From Spirochaetota bacterium (lineage in GTDB: Bacteria; Spirochaetota; B62-G9; DRHN01), in NCBI GenBank assembly GCA_023136305.1, contig JAGLSF010000039.1, positions 1 through 11,681 of the forward strand: a DNA stretch of 11,681 nt, written 5' to 3'. Position 1 is the first letter of the stretch. Each line of letters begins with the position of its first letter. The notes beneath the pieces were generated by a model, which was given only the letters and a program-made list of their open reading frames with translations, made no database searches and was not told the DNA's origin. Shown here one piece after another: positions 1 through 6,656 of this stretch. Position numbers and translations under genes: made by a program.

Positions 1-766
1 CTTCATCTGGATTGGTCTCTTTGACTATGCGTTCACCGACCTTCTTGCCCCGGCGCATGACCACGAGGCGATCGGCAACGGAAAAGACATCGTGCATCTG
101 GTGGCTGATTATGATCACGGGGACATTCTGGGTTTTCAGGGTTCGAACCAGATCGAGCACCTTCTGCTGTTCGGCAACACCCAAGGCAGCCGTGGGTTCG
201 TCCATGATCAATAATTTCGCATCCCAGTAGATAGAACGCGATATGGCGACGGCCTGCCGCTGCCCACCGGAAAGCATCGCGATCTTATTTTTCAGCGAGG
301 GTATTTCGATATCGAGACCTTTAAGCACAGTTTTGGATTCCGCGAGCATATAGTCGTGGTCTAGGATGTTAAACAGCCCGAAGGATTTTTTCAGCTTTTC
401 TCGACCCAGAAAGATGTTCGAATAGACGTTCAGGTTTTCAGCCAGGGCAAGATCCTGGTATATCGTCTCGATGCCCATGTTGAGGGCATCCATGGGATTT
501 TGAATTTTGATCTCTCTTCCCTGGAAATAGATTTGTCCCTTGGTGGGTGGGTAGACGCCTGAGATCATTTTGATCACGGTGGATTTGCCGGCACCGTTGT
601 CACCCACCAGTCCGACTATCTCAGCATGGTCCACATGAAAGTTGATGTTCCGCAAAGCGTTTACCTTACCGAACCATTTGTGAATGTCGACCATCCTGAC
701 AAGAGGAGTATTTTTCCCCCTACCGCCTGCCGTTCTTCCATTTACAGCTGATTTCTGATCACTCAT
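1..766 (-). CDS. Sugar ABC transporter ATP-binding protein, FrcA-like (3' end cut by window edge)
   Basis: This is the cytoplasmic ATPase of a carbohydrate-type ABC importer. It powers the permease and binding protein encoded just upstream. I translated it from the ATG at 764-766, which follows a GGAG-containing ribosome binding site. 255 codons are visible and no stop is reached. All nucleotide-binding motifs are present in order: Walker A GDNGAGKST (residues 55-63), Q-loop in ETIYQDLALAENL (100-112), signature LSGGQRQ (165-171), Walker B LLIMDEPTAAL (185-195) and the switch histidine in ISHQ (H222). The Q-loop wording ETIYQDLALAENL recalls the single-cassette FrcA type of about 260 residues more than the double-cassette RbsA/XylG type of about 500. 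If so, only a few residues are missing. The first 20 or so residues form a polar leader ahead of the domain. It is 92 nt downstream of the permease and presumably co-transcribed. The family is certain; the substrate is unknown. Confidence 0.93.
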   Translation of the reverse strand, partial: MSDQKSAVNGRTAGGRGKNTPLVRMVDIHKWFGKVNALRNINFHVDHAEIVGLVGDNGAGKSTVIKMISGVYPPTKGQIYFQGREIKIQNPMDALNMGIETIYQDLALAENLNVYSNIFLGREKLKKSFGLFNILDHDYMLAESKTVLKGLDIEIPSLKNKIAMLSGGQRQAVAISRSIYWDAKLLIMDEPTAALGVAEQQKVLDLVRTLKTQNVPVIIISHQMHDVFSVADRLVVMRRGKKVGERIVKETNPDE

Positions 767-793
767 TTCTTTCTCCAGAAACTTCAGTCTTGC

Positions 794-812
794 GAGATGA
801 AGGGATCATCTC
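794..812 (-). other. Small perfect hairpin between permease and ATPase genes
   Basis: A perfect 7-bp inverted repeat (GAGATGA / TCATCTC) flanks a 5-nt loop. It lies in the 92-nt gap between the permease stop and the ATPase start, 27 nt ahead of the ATPase ATG. It has no T-run, so it is not a convincing terminator. It could shape mRNA stability or ATPase translation, or be chance. Confidence 0.25.
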
Positions 813-858
813 TTCACAGAGAATAGTGTACATGGCAACCCTATATCTAAAAAACCGC

Positions 859-1833
859 TTATTTACCGCTTACACGGGCCGCGGCAACGTTGAGTACCGC
901 AAATATGATGATAGCCGCACCAATAAAGGCACTGATACCGAAGGGAGGCGCACCCATGAGTATGAGGCCATTTTCGATTATATGTATGGTGAGCGTTCCC
1001 AGGAATATACCAAGCATGCTCCCGATGCCGCCGCTGAGCACTGTTCCCCCCACGACGGAGGAAGCAATCGCCTTGAGTTCGAAACCGACACCCTGATTTG
1101 CGGCAAAGGATTCGATACGTATATTCTGCATCATGCCCATAAAGGAACAGAGAAAACCGACGATAACGTAGCAGGTGATTTTGACACCATCCGTGTTTAC
1201 GCCCATTGCACGGGCTGCGGTCACATTATCGCCGGTCACATAGACCCAGTTGCCGAACTTATGGAAGTGAAGAAGTAAACCGAGGACGATTGCGAAGAAC
1301 AGAAGCCAGAGTATCTGAACCGGGATCACACCGAACACACTCCCCACAAACATATTTTCGATCCATGATCCGAAATCGAGCCATGCCCGTATCCCGATGG
1401 GCATCATGCGCGAGGCCGCAAAGACGAGCCCGCGCCAGAAGAGCATGGTGCCCAGCGTTACGATGAAGGAGGGGAGCTTCGTCTTTGTGACCACCATACC
1501 GTTCAGGAATCCAACGAGCGCACCCGCGAAGAAGGTCACGAGTAGGCAGAATATGAGTGGAGTTCCCCAGCTGAGCAGTTTAACAAACACAAAGGAGCTG
1601 AGTGGTATGGTTGATGCAACGGAGAGATCGAACTCCCCTGCGATCATGAGTAACCCGACACCGAGGGCAACAACTCCCAGGTCCGGTGCGAGCCGTGCCA
1701 TTGCTGTAAGATTTGCCGCCTTGAAGAAGCTGTGGTCGGCGGAAAATATACCGAAAAAGATGAGCAGTGCAATAAAAACGATGAGCGTAAATGATGCCCT
1801 GAAAGAAAAAAAACGATTAAAAAAACGTTGCAT
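859..1833 (-). CDS. Sugar ABC transporter permease, RbsC/FrcC family (BPD_transp_2)
   Basis: This is the integral inner-membrane subunit that forms the translocation channel of the importer. The 324-residue protein is of normal length for the family and is hydrophobic throughout. An N-terminal membrane segment (about residues 14-31) is followed by several more up to a C-terminal one at about 300-320. Family hallmarks are LMIAGEFDLSV (62-72), LPSFIVTLGTMLFWRGL (120-136), the cytoplasmic ATPase-contact loop with TGDNVTAARAMGVNT (200-214), and the glycine-rich SSVVGGTVLSGGIGSMLG (258-275). The loop has the A-R-x-x-G-(V/I)-N pattern typical of RbsC-type permeases. The ATG at 1831-1833 has an AAAGGAA-like ribosome binding site about 9 nt upstream. 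The gene is 189 nt downstream of the binding-protein gene and 92 nt upstream of the ATPase gene. Carbohydrate is the usual cargo, but autoinducer-2, inositol or nucleoside transporters share this fold, so the substrate stays open. Confidence 0.95.
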   Translation of the reverse strand: MQRFFNRFFSFRASFTLIVFIALLIFFGIFSADHSFFKAANLTAMARLAPDLGVVALGVGLLMIAGEFDLSVASTIPLSSFVFVKLLSWGTPLIFCLLVTFFAGALVGFLNGMVVTKTKLPSFIVTLGTMLFWRGLVFAASRMMPIGIRAWLDFGSWIENMFVGSVFGVIPVQILWLLFFAIVLGLLLHFHKFGNWVYVTGDNVTAARAMGVNTDGVKITCYVIVGFLCSFMGMMQNIRIESFAANQGVGFELKAIASSVVGGTVLSGGIGSMLGIFLGTLTIHIIENGLILMGAPPFGISAFIGAAIIIFAVLNVAAARVSGK

Positions 1834-1966
1834 GAAATAACCATTCCTTTCCCAGGATAGGGTTTTGGAAATATCCTCCTGCTACGCAACCACTCACCGG
1901 GGGTCCACACATAGGCCGCAGGGCTCCTGCACACATAACCCGCTAAAAACTGCGGTTGAAAAGTGT

Positions 1967-1990
1967 GCCCCGAGCCGTAAGACTCGGGGC
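1967..1990 (-). terminator. GC-rich stem-loop between binding-protein and permease genes
   Basis: A perfect 8-bp, very GC-rich stem (GCCCCGAG / CTCGGGGC) encloses an 8-nt loop. It starts 32 nt past the binding-protein stop codon. In the direction of transcription it is followed by ACACTTTTCAACC, a weak T-rich stretch and not a full U-tract. The likely role is partial termination or 3'-end protection of the binding-protein mRNA, which would keep it more abundant than the membrane subunits. This is a common arrangement in importer operons, but the role here is inferred. The rest of the 189-nt gap (1834-2022) contains a direct repeat of CACACATA (1906-1913 and 1930-1937) and no gene. Confidence 0.45.
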
Positions 1991-2022
1991 CAGTGCAGTT
2001 GGAATCAATGACTATCTCATCG

Positions 2023-3018
2023 TTACCTGATGTGTTTCGGTGACAGTTTCTTGATCAGTTCGATGTTGTCCTTGGTGATGAGGTAACCGCCGGTGTCGAT
2101 CTGCGGTGCAAGTCCGTACTTCTTCATCAGATAGAGCACATACACCGAGAAGTAGCCCTGCAGGTACTGCTGCTGATCGATCGAGGCGACCATGTAGTTG
2201 GTCTCGAGGCCGGTCAGTGTACCCGGTGCGGCATCGAATCCGCCGGCAAAGATCTGTCCCGGTTTCTTCCTGGCGTTCTTCAGTGCCGAGGTGATACGGT
2301 CGGTTGTGATGCCGCCAAGACCGAAGAGACAGTCAATGTCGGGATGCGCAATCACATAGGAGGTGATTCTCGACTCTGCGGTGGTCATTTCCAGTGTCGC
2401 ATCTATGATTTCGATGTCTCCCTTGATGCCGTACTCCTTCATTGCATCCTTGATTCCCGAACTCCTTACGACGCCGTAGTTGGCACCGGGAACCTCTACG
2501 GCTGCGGCAACCTTGAGGTTCGCCATGTTCTTGCCCGATTTCTTGGCTGCCTCGAACACCACACGTCCGATCATCAATCCGGCACGCCGTTCGTTCTGCC
2601 CGATATAGGCGAGACGCGCATTGCCGGCTGATCCCTGTTCGTCATCGTTGTTGGTGCCGATGACGAGGACGCCCTTGGCGATGGCATCGGCAACGGGCTT
2701 GTCCCACAACGTGTTGTCATTGATAACGAGAGCTATTCCATCGGGTCTCATTGCCACTGCTTCCTGAAATCGTTTCTGCTGGAGCGCGAGATCAGAACCC
2801 GCGAGATCGATGTCAGCCCTGCAGCCGAGCTCAGAAGCAGCATCTCTCATCCCTTGCTGGAACACTGCCCAGAAAGGATCGTTCCCGCCGTGTGTGACAA
2901 GACGGAAGTACATCCCCTTGCCCGGTTTGTCATCCTTTGCAAAGAGCATGCTTGGAACCATGACTGCAAAGCAGAAAAGGGTCACAAGCGCGATGACCAT
3001 TAACTTTTTGTTCTTCAT
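2023..3018 (-). CDS. Periplasmic sugar-binding protein of ABC importer (Peripla_BP_4, RbsB-like)
   Basis: This secreted solute receptor captures the substrate in the periplasm and delivers it to the permease. The 331-residue protein begins with a clear Sec signal peptide: a Lys-rich start MKNKKLM, a hydrophobic core, and a likely cut after residue 27 (SMLFA|KDD). It has no lipobox, so it should be soluble. The mature part has the class I type 1 periplasmic-binding fold: a first strand and binding loop in RLVTHGGNDPFWAVFQQGM (38-56), DGIALVINDNT (93-103), GTNNDDE (121-127), a hinge/second-lobe strand with LKVAAAVEVPGANYGV, LFGLGGITTDRITSALK, and FAGGFDAAPGTLTGL near the end. It is the first gene of the importer operon, with its own promoter and a strong AAAGGAG ribosome binding site 8 nt before the ATG. 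That fits the need for excess binding protein. The family is confident. The ligand cannot be read from the sequence; sugars are the commonest for this group. Confidence 0.95.
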   Translation of the reverse strand: MKNKKLMVIALVTLFCFAVMVPSMLFAKDDKPGKGMYFRLVTHGGNDPFWAVFQQGMRDAASELGCRADIDLAGSDLALQQKRFQEAVAMRPDGIALVINDNTLWDKPVADAIAKGVLVIGTNNDDEQGSAGNARLAYIGQNERRAGLMIGRVVFEAAKKSGKNMANLKVAAAVEVPGANYGVVRSSGIKDAMKEYGIKGDIEIIDATLEMTTAESRITSYVIAHPDIDCLFGLGGITTDRITSALKNARKKPGQIFAGGFDAAPGTLTGLETNYMVASIDQQQYLQGYFSVYVLYLMKKYGLAPQIDTGGYLITKDNIELIKKLSPKHIR

Positions 3019-3026
3019 CGTTGAAT

Positions 3027-3033
3027 CTCCTTT
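3027..3033 (-). promoter_or_regulatory. Strong ribosome binding site of the binding-protein gene
   Basis: AAAGGAG on the minus strand lies 8 nt ahead of the ATG at 3016-3018. It is near-consensus Shine-Dalgarno and is clearly stronger than the sites of most other genes in this window. It confirms the chosen start. Confidence 0.8.
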
Positions 3034-3065
3034 CTATTGAAATTGGCATTCATTGCCCACCTGCC

Positions 3066-3094
3066 TTTGTATACCATGCATTTTTTTTTGTCAA
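3066..3094 (-). promoter_or_regulatory. Sigma70-type promoter of the ABC importer operon
   Basis: On the minus strand a perfect -35 box TTGACA (3089-3094) is followed by an A-rich spacer. The possible -10 boxes overlap: TATACA (3068-3073, 15-bp spacer) or TACAAA (3066-3071, 17-bp spacer). Transcription would begin near 3060, giving a leader of about 40 nt. An imperfect palindrome GGCATTCATTGCC (3045-3057) sits just past the predicted start point and could be an operator, but one pair is mismatched and no regulator gene is in view. The promoter call rests on the exact -35 and the good position. The choice of -10 is uncertain. Confidence 0.6.
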
Positions 3095-3137
3095 GCTAAA
3101 AAGACGCCAAGACATGTGCCGCCGGGCATTACTGGAG

Positions 3138-3244
3138 GAATTATGGGGACAGCTCACTTAATTATCTGCTGTTAACAATTTAACTTATATTTTTCTACCT
3201 TTTTGACACTTGTATTGCAATTAAGTGAGCTGTCCCCATAATTC
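3138..3244. repeat. 107-bp inverted-repeat element (REP/MITE-like), two perfect 26-bp arms
   Basis: Arms 3138-3163 and 3219-3244 are exact reverse complements over 26 bp. The core of each arm reads GGGGACAGCTCAC in one copy and GTGAGCTGTCCCC in the other. They enclose a 55-bp AT-rich centre (3164-3218) with no coding capacity and a small GTTAA/TTAAC hairpin (3171-3184). The element begins 5 bp past the stop codon of the LpxB-like gene and ends about 44 bp upstream of the importer -35 box. From memory, similar GGGGACAG...CTTAATT units occur in many environmental genomes, often near IS200-like Y1 (REP-associated) transposases; I could not verify this. Any readthrough RNA would fold into a long stem, so it could also act as a transcription barrier in both directions. 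No clear target-site duplication is visible. Confidence 0.85.
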
Positions 3245-3249
3245 GAAGG

Positions 3250-4506
3250 CTATGAGGGGTTCCCCCAGACTTCCCGTACGATTATATCTACTGGATTGGT
3301 ATCGAATTGAAAACAGGAAAGCCTTTCCCCTATTTTCGCGAGGTCCTCACCCGTCAAAAGCTCCTGAATCTTCAGGGTGATATCATCGGTTTCAAGCACT
3401 CCTACGAGCTCAGGCAGTATCTCCTCATTCATATATATGTTGGGGAGTGCGGTAAGGGGATAGCGTTTGATGTAGGATTTTATGGCCATCCTGATCAGGA
3501 ATGTACCTGCCAGGGGAATCCATTTCACCATGTTGGCAGCTCCCTCGATAGGTACGATCTCGGGCTTGTTTGCCGGTGCAACAACCAGTGCGGGGATACC
3601 TCGGTAGGCAAGCTGTAGGGTGTTGGTGCCAGGAATTGAGACGGCAAAATCAACACCCTTACCCCAGAGGTCGAGCTGCCCTTCGAGTATGGCGACTCGC
3701 TTACCCGAAGGAAGATGGATACCCTGCTGCCCGTCCTCTCTGTGCAGTGTGCCGGTTATGCTGTCCACACCCTTGATTTTCCCGCCGATGGCGAGGCTCT
3801 CCTCAATGAGCTCGTAGGAGATATAGGGTGATTTGAGAAGGAAGGGTTTGAGGCCGCTCACCCGGTCGGTCAGGTCGTCGATGACTTTCAGAAAAAGGGG
3901 TATCAGGTATTTGGTCATATACTCACGCGAACCGGGGAGGAAAACGATCATCCGCTCACCTTTGCCTATGCCGAGCTCTCTGCGTACCTCATTCCTTTCC
4001 CTGAGGTGCTTGAGGGAACTGTACACAAGATCTCCGGTGATTATGAGCTTTTCATCCGGCACACCGCGGCTGAGATACATGTCCTTCACGAAACTGTTCC
4101 GGACGAATATGGTTTTATACTGTTTTCCCCATCCCGGGTTATGAGAGTAGGCATAGAGCTGATGCTTTCCCCTTATCCTCTTCCTGAAGAGGACGGGGTG
4201 CATGAGGTTGCCGCCAAGTGAGAAGATGATGCCTTCCCGGGCAAAGTTGTATCTCCTCTTTCCAATACCGGTCAGGAGCATCCTCATATATGCTCGCTTT
4301 TCAACAATCTGCTCGATACCATCAATACTGCATCCCACTCTGTGCTCCGTTCCTGACCCAAACTGACAGGGATGCATGATGAGTATCACTCGATACTTAT
4401 CAGCAATGTCAGCTCTTGCCCGCACAGCCTCCAAAACAGGTTGAACCCAGGTGGAAACCTCACCGGGGCCGTTGGAAAAGATGAGAAGGTCTTTCCGTCG
4501 ATTCAT
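3250..4506 (-). CDS. LpxB-like GT-B glycosyltransferase (lipid-A-disaccharide-synthase-related)
   Basis: This is a predicted glycosyltransferase of 418 residues, probably acting at the inner face of the cytoplasmic membrane on a lipid-linked or glycan acceptor. The overall layout resembles LpxB (GT19): an N-terminal Rossmann-like start IFSNGPGEVSTWVQPVL (9-25), a central KLIITGDLVYSSL (153-165), then LPGSREYMTKYL (190-201) matching the LPGSR motif of LpxB. The donor-side signature is SIPGTNTLQLAYRGIPALVV (290-309), where LpxB has SGTATLE. The differences mark it as a divergent relative, like the families annotated 'lipid-A-disaccharide synthase-related', and not proven LpxB. Its ATG overlaps the stop of the GT2 gene by 4 nt (ATGA), so the two are translationally coupled. 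No lpxA, lpxC, lpxD or lpxK lies in the window. The donor and acceptor cannot be told from sequence; UDP-linked amino sugars are plausible given the aminotransferase two genes upstream. Confidence 0.75.
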   Translation of the reverse strand: MNRRKDLLIFSNGPGEVSTWVQPVLEAVRARADIADKYRVILIMHPCQFGSGTEHRVGCSIDGIEQIVEKRAYMRMLLTGIGKRRYNFAREGIIFSLGGNLMHPVLFRKRIRGKHQLYAYSHNPGWGKQYKTIFVRNSFVKDMYLSRGVPDEKLIITGDLVYSSLKHLRERNEVRRELGIGKGERMIVFLPGSREYMTKYLIPLFLKVIDDLTDRVSGLKPFLLKSPYISYELIEESLAIGGKIKGVDSITGTLHREDGQQGIHLPSGKRVAILEGQLDLWGKGVDFAVSIPGTNTLQLAYRGIPALVVAPANKPEIVPIEGAANMVKWIPLAGTFLIRMAIKSYIKRYPLTALPNIYMNEEILPELVGVLETDDITLKIQELLTGEDLAKIGERLSCFQFDTNPVDIIVREVWGNPS

Positions 4507-5492
4507 CCCTGTGTTTCCCCCCTCTGAGAATCCTGCAGACCCTGTGCAACACCATCGAAGTATCCCTTGTACCTGATGATCAGCCGGAAAAATCCTTTAC
4601 AGAAAGGAAACTTCTTTTTCCTGAGGAACCAGTTTTTCCGGCCGAACAGGCTGAAAAGGGCCTTCAACCAGCTGTTCTCGACCAGGGTGAAACGTTTCAC
4701 CCACGGCAGCGGATGATTTCTGTAAAAATAAACCGCGCTGAGACCACGCTCGCGTTCCTTTTCGTAGATCTTATCCGGTCGCATGGTGTCACGCCGCTTT
4801 AGAGAGGGATCATAGTGATACCCGTATACCTTTATCTGCACAGATTCCAGACCATTCTCCTGCAGGTGAATCCCAAGATCGAAGTCCTCCCAGCCGTATA
4901 TGGTATACCACTCGTCGAACAATCCGGCCTCGATGAGATGCCGCTTCAACACCGAGGCATTCCCGGTGGAAAGGAAGGCCGTGTTGATGTCCTTGAGCTT
5001 CCAGCGGGCAGAGAAGGGATCGTCAAGATCAGCCGTGTGAATAACTTTTCCCATAATCACGAGTTTGTCGTCCATGGCGTGGCCCTCTGCATGCTTCCTG
5101 ACGAACTCGGGCTCGACGAAAATGTCATCATCCGCGAATATGATGAGCGGGTACACTGAAAAACCTATGCCGAGGTTTCTTGCCGTCGAGCGCCCTGATT
5201 TCCTGATCTTGACGTAGCGGACAAACACCTTCCCTTCGGGAGTTACGGGCTTGACCCATCCCTGTCTGGCGATCTCGATGATATCGCGATAGCGGGCCAC
5301 GATGGACCCCGCATCCTTCACCGGAATGTCCCTGAGATCCGCGGAGAGCCTATGGGTTTCATCTTCTGAGCCGTCATCAACGATCACGAGCTCGAAATCC
5401 TCAGTGTCCTCAACCTGACAGGCATAGCATTCCAGGACCCTGCTCAGCAGATGTTCTCTATTATGGGTGGGAATAATTACCGATGCATGCAT
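4503..5492 (-). CDS. Family 2 glycosyltransferase (GT-A) with C-terminal WEDFDL motif
   Basis: This enzyme transfers a sugar from a nucleotide-sugar donor, most likely building a surface glycan in the cytoplasm. From the ATG at 5490-5492 it has 329 residues. Its fold markers are VIIPTHNRE (5-13), VIVDDGSED (36-44) for nucleotide binding, GRSTARNLGI (100-109), the metal-binding FADDD (119-123), and GWEDFDLG (200-207), the acceptor-side motif of GT2 enzymes with a galactosyltransferase-like C-terminal domain. The C-terminal 60 residues are basic and aromatic (FGRKNWFLRKKKFPF), suggesting membrane association. I chose the ATG at 5492 because the protein then starts two residues before the first beta strand and lies 10 nt past the upstream stop. 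The frame stays open to a GTG at 5546, which would add 18 residues and overlap the upstream gene; it has no well-spaced ribosome binding site. Donor and acceptor are unknown. Confidence 0.9.
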   Translation of the reverse strand: MHASVIIPTHNREHLLSRVLECYACQVEDTEDFELVIVDDGSEDETHRLSADLRDIPVKDAGSIVARYRDIIEIARQGWVKPVTPEGKVFVRYVKIRKSGRSTARNLGIGFSVYPLIIFADDDIFVEPEFVRKHAEGHAMDDKLVIMGKVIHTADLDDPFSARWKLKDINTAFLSTGNASVLKRHLIEAGLFDEWYTIYGWEDFDLGIHLQENGLESVQIKVYGYHYDPSLKRRDTMRPDKIYEKERERGLSAVYFYRNHPLPWVKRFTLVENSWLKALFSLFGRKNWFLRKKKFPFCKGFFRLIIRYKGYFDGVAQGLQDSQRGETQG

Positions 5493-5502
5493 GGCATTCT
5501 GT

Positions 5503-6621
5503 TCAGCTCGAACCGGCGGAGGAACCGTCATAGAAGGAGGAAACACCCTCTATCACTTGAGTCCTCTCCTCTGCGGTCATCTCTGGAAATATGGGTAATG
5601 AAATGATTCTATCACACAGTGATTCCGATACAGGGAAATCCCCCTTCCTGTATCCAAGGTATCCGAAGACCTCCTGCAAATGTAGTGGAACGGGATAGTA
5701 GATCGCAGTTGGCACCCCACGGGCCTGTAAATGGGCCGCGAGCTCATCGCGTTTATAGGCAAGAATCGAATACTGGTGGTACACATGGCTGTACCCGTCC
5801 CGGAGCACAGGAACAGTGACAAAGGGTTTCAGCCTCGCATTGTACTCAGCAGCATGCTCCATGCGAAGCTGTGCCCACTGGTCGAGATAGGCAAGCTTGA
5901 CCCTCAGCACTGCGGCCTGCAGTGCGTCGAGCCGCCCGTTGAAGCCGATCCGTGCATGATAATACCTGACTGCAGATCCATGCTCCTTGATAACCCGGAT
6001 ATTCTGTGCCACCTCATCGCTGTTGGTGAGTACCATGCCTCCATCTCCGAAGGCCCCGAGATTTTTGGAGGGGAAAAAGGAGAGGCAGCCCGCAATCCCG
6101 AAACTGCATGCCCTGCGTTCACCGATGGCTGCTCCGATTGCCTGGGCAGCATCCTCGACAACGGGAATAGCGTACCTGTCCGCGATCTCGGCTATGCGAT
6201 GCATATCGGCCATGTGACCGAAGAGGTGTACCGGCACGATGCACTTCGTCTTTTTCGTAAGTTTTTCTTCAATGAGCCCGGGATCGATATTGAAGGTGCC
6301 CTCCTCCACGTCTACGAACACCGGCCTGGCGCCGAGAAACGAAACAACCTCTGCCGTTGCAATAAAAGTAAAGGGGGAAGTCACAACTTCGTCACCATCC
6401 CCAACGCCAAGTGCCATGAGGGCCGCAAGCAGGGCATCGGTTCCCGATGAAATCCCCACGGCGTGGCGCACCTGTGTGTAGGCCGCCGCCTCATGCTCCA
6501 GCTGCTCGACCTCCACGCCTCCAATGTACATTCCACTTTTCACAACACGGTTTACAGCTTCGTCGATTTCCTCCTGAATGTTTCTGTACTGTCGTTTCAG
6601 ATCAAAGAAAGGAAGTTTCAT
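5503..6621 (-). CDS. DegT/DnrJ/EryC1/StrS sugar aminotransferase (WbpE-like)
   Basis: This is a PLP-dependent aminotransferase that converts a keto group of a nucleotide-activated sugar to an amine, giving amino-sugar precursors for surface polysaccharides. The 372 residues are full length. It starts FFDLKRQYRNIQEEI (5-19), typical of the family. It contains SSGTDALLAAL (58-68, PLP phosphate), FTFIATAEVVSFLGA (84-98), PVVEDAAQAIGA (153-164; D157 should pair with the pyridine nitrogen), and FFPSKNLGAFGDGG (182-195), in which K186 is the Schiff-base lysine. The late motif GVPTAIYYPVPLHLQ is also characteristic. The wording resembles WbpE-type enzymes that aminate UDP-3-keto-hexuronates, but this superfamily also covers ArnB, PseC and perosamine synthases, so the exact sugar is open. 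The ATG at 6619-6621 has a GGAAGAG-like ribosome binding site. It lies 35 nt after the lptD-like gene and 10 nt before the GT2. No dehydrogenase, dehydratase or acetyltransferase partner is in view. Confidence 0.95.
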   Translation of the reverse strand: MKLPFFDLKRQYRNIQEEIDEAVNRVVKSGMYIGGVEVEQLEHEAAAYTQVRHAVGISSGTDALLAALMALGVGDGDEVVTSPFTFIATAEVVSFLGARPVFVDVEEGTFNIDPGLIEEKLTKKTKCIVPVHLFGHMADMHRIAEIADRYAIPVVEDAAQAIGAAIGERRACSFGIAGCLSFFPSKNLGAFGDGGMVLTNSDEVAQNIRVIKEHGSAVRYYHARIGFNGRLDALQAAVLRVKLAYLDQWAQLRMEHAAEYNARLKPFVTVPVLRDGYSHVYHQYSILAYKRDELAAHLQARGVPTAIYYPVPLHLQEVFGYLGYRKGDFPVSESLCDRIISLPIFPEMTAEERTQVIEGVSSFYDGSSAGSS

Positions 6622-6656
6622 ACTCTCTTCCGTGCAATATGTGGCGGGTCGCCCTA

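Noticed and set aside
790..1278. Plus-strand open frame of 162 codons
   Set aside because: It is antisense to the permease C-terminal half. The hydrophilic translation has no recognisable motifs, and the permease reading is unambiguous.
1918..1930. Short GCAGG/CCTGC inverted repeat in the binding-protein to permease gap
   Set aside because: The stem is only 5 bp with a 3-nt loop, which is likely by chance in a GC-balanced sequence.
3138..3244. The inverted repeat as a classic intrinsic terminator
   Set aside because: The arms are separated by 55 nt and no U-run follows on either strand, so it does not have terminator form. It may still block transcription, but I list it as a repeat.
3138..3244. 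CRISPR array or phage attachment site
   Set aside because: There are only two copies, in inverted and not direct orientation, with no spacer series, no cas gene and no integrase in the window.
4503..5546. Upstream GTG (5546) as the start of the GT2 gene
   Set aside because: It adds a Pro-rich 18-residue leader before the first beta strand, overlaps the aminotransferase by 44 nt, and has no well-spaced ribosome binding site. The ATG at 5492 is simpler.
5731..6450. Plus-strand open frame of 239 codons
   Set aside because: It is antisense to the aminotransferase gene, whose catalytic motifs are all intact. The antisense product has no family features.
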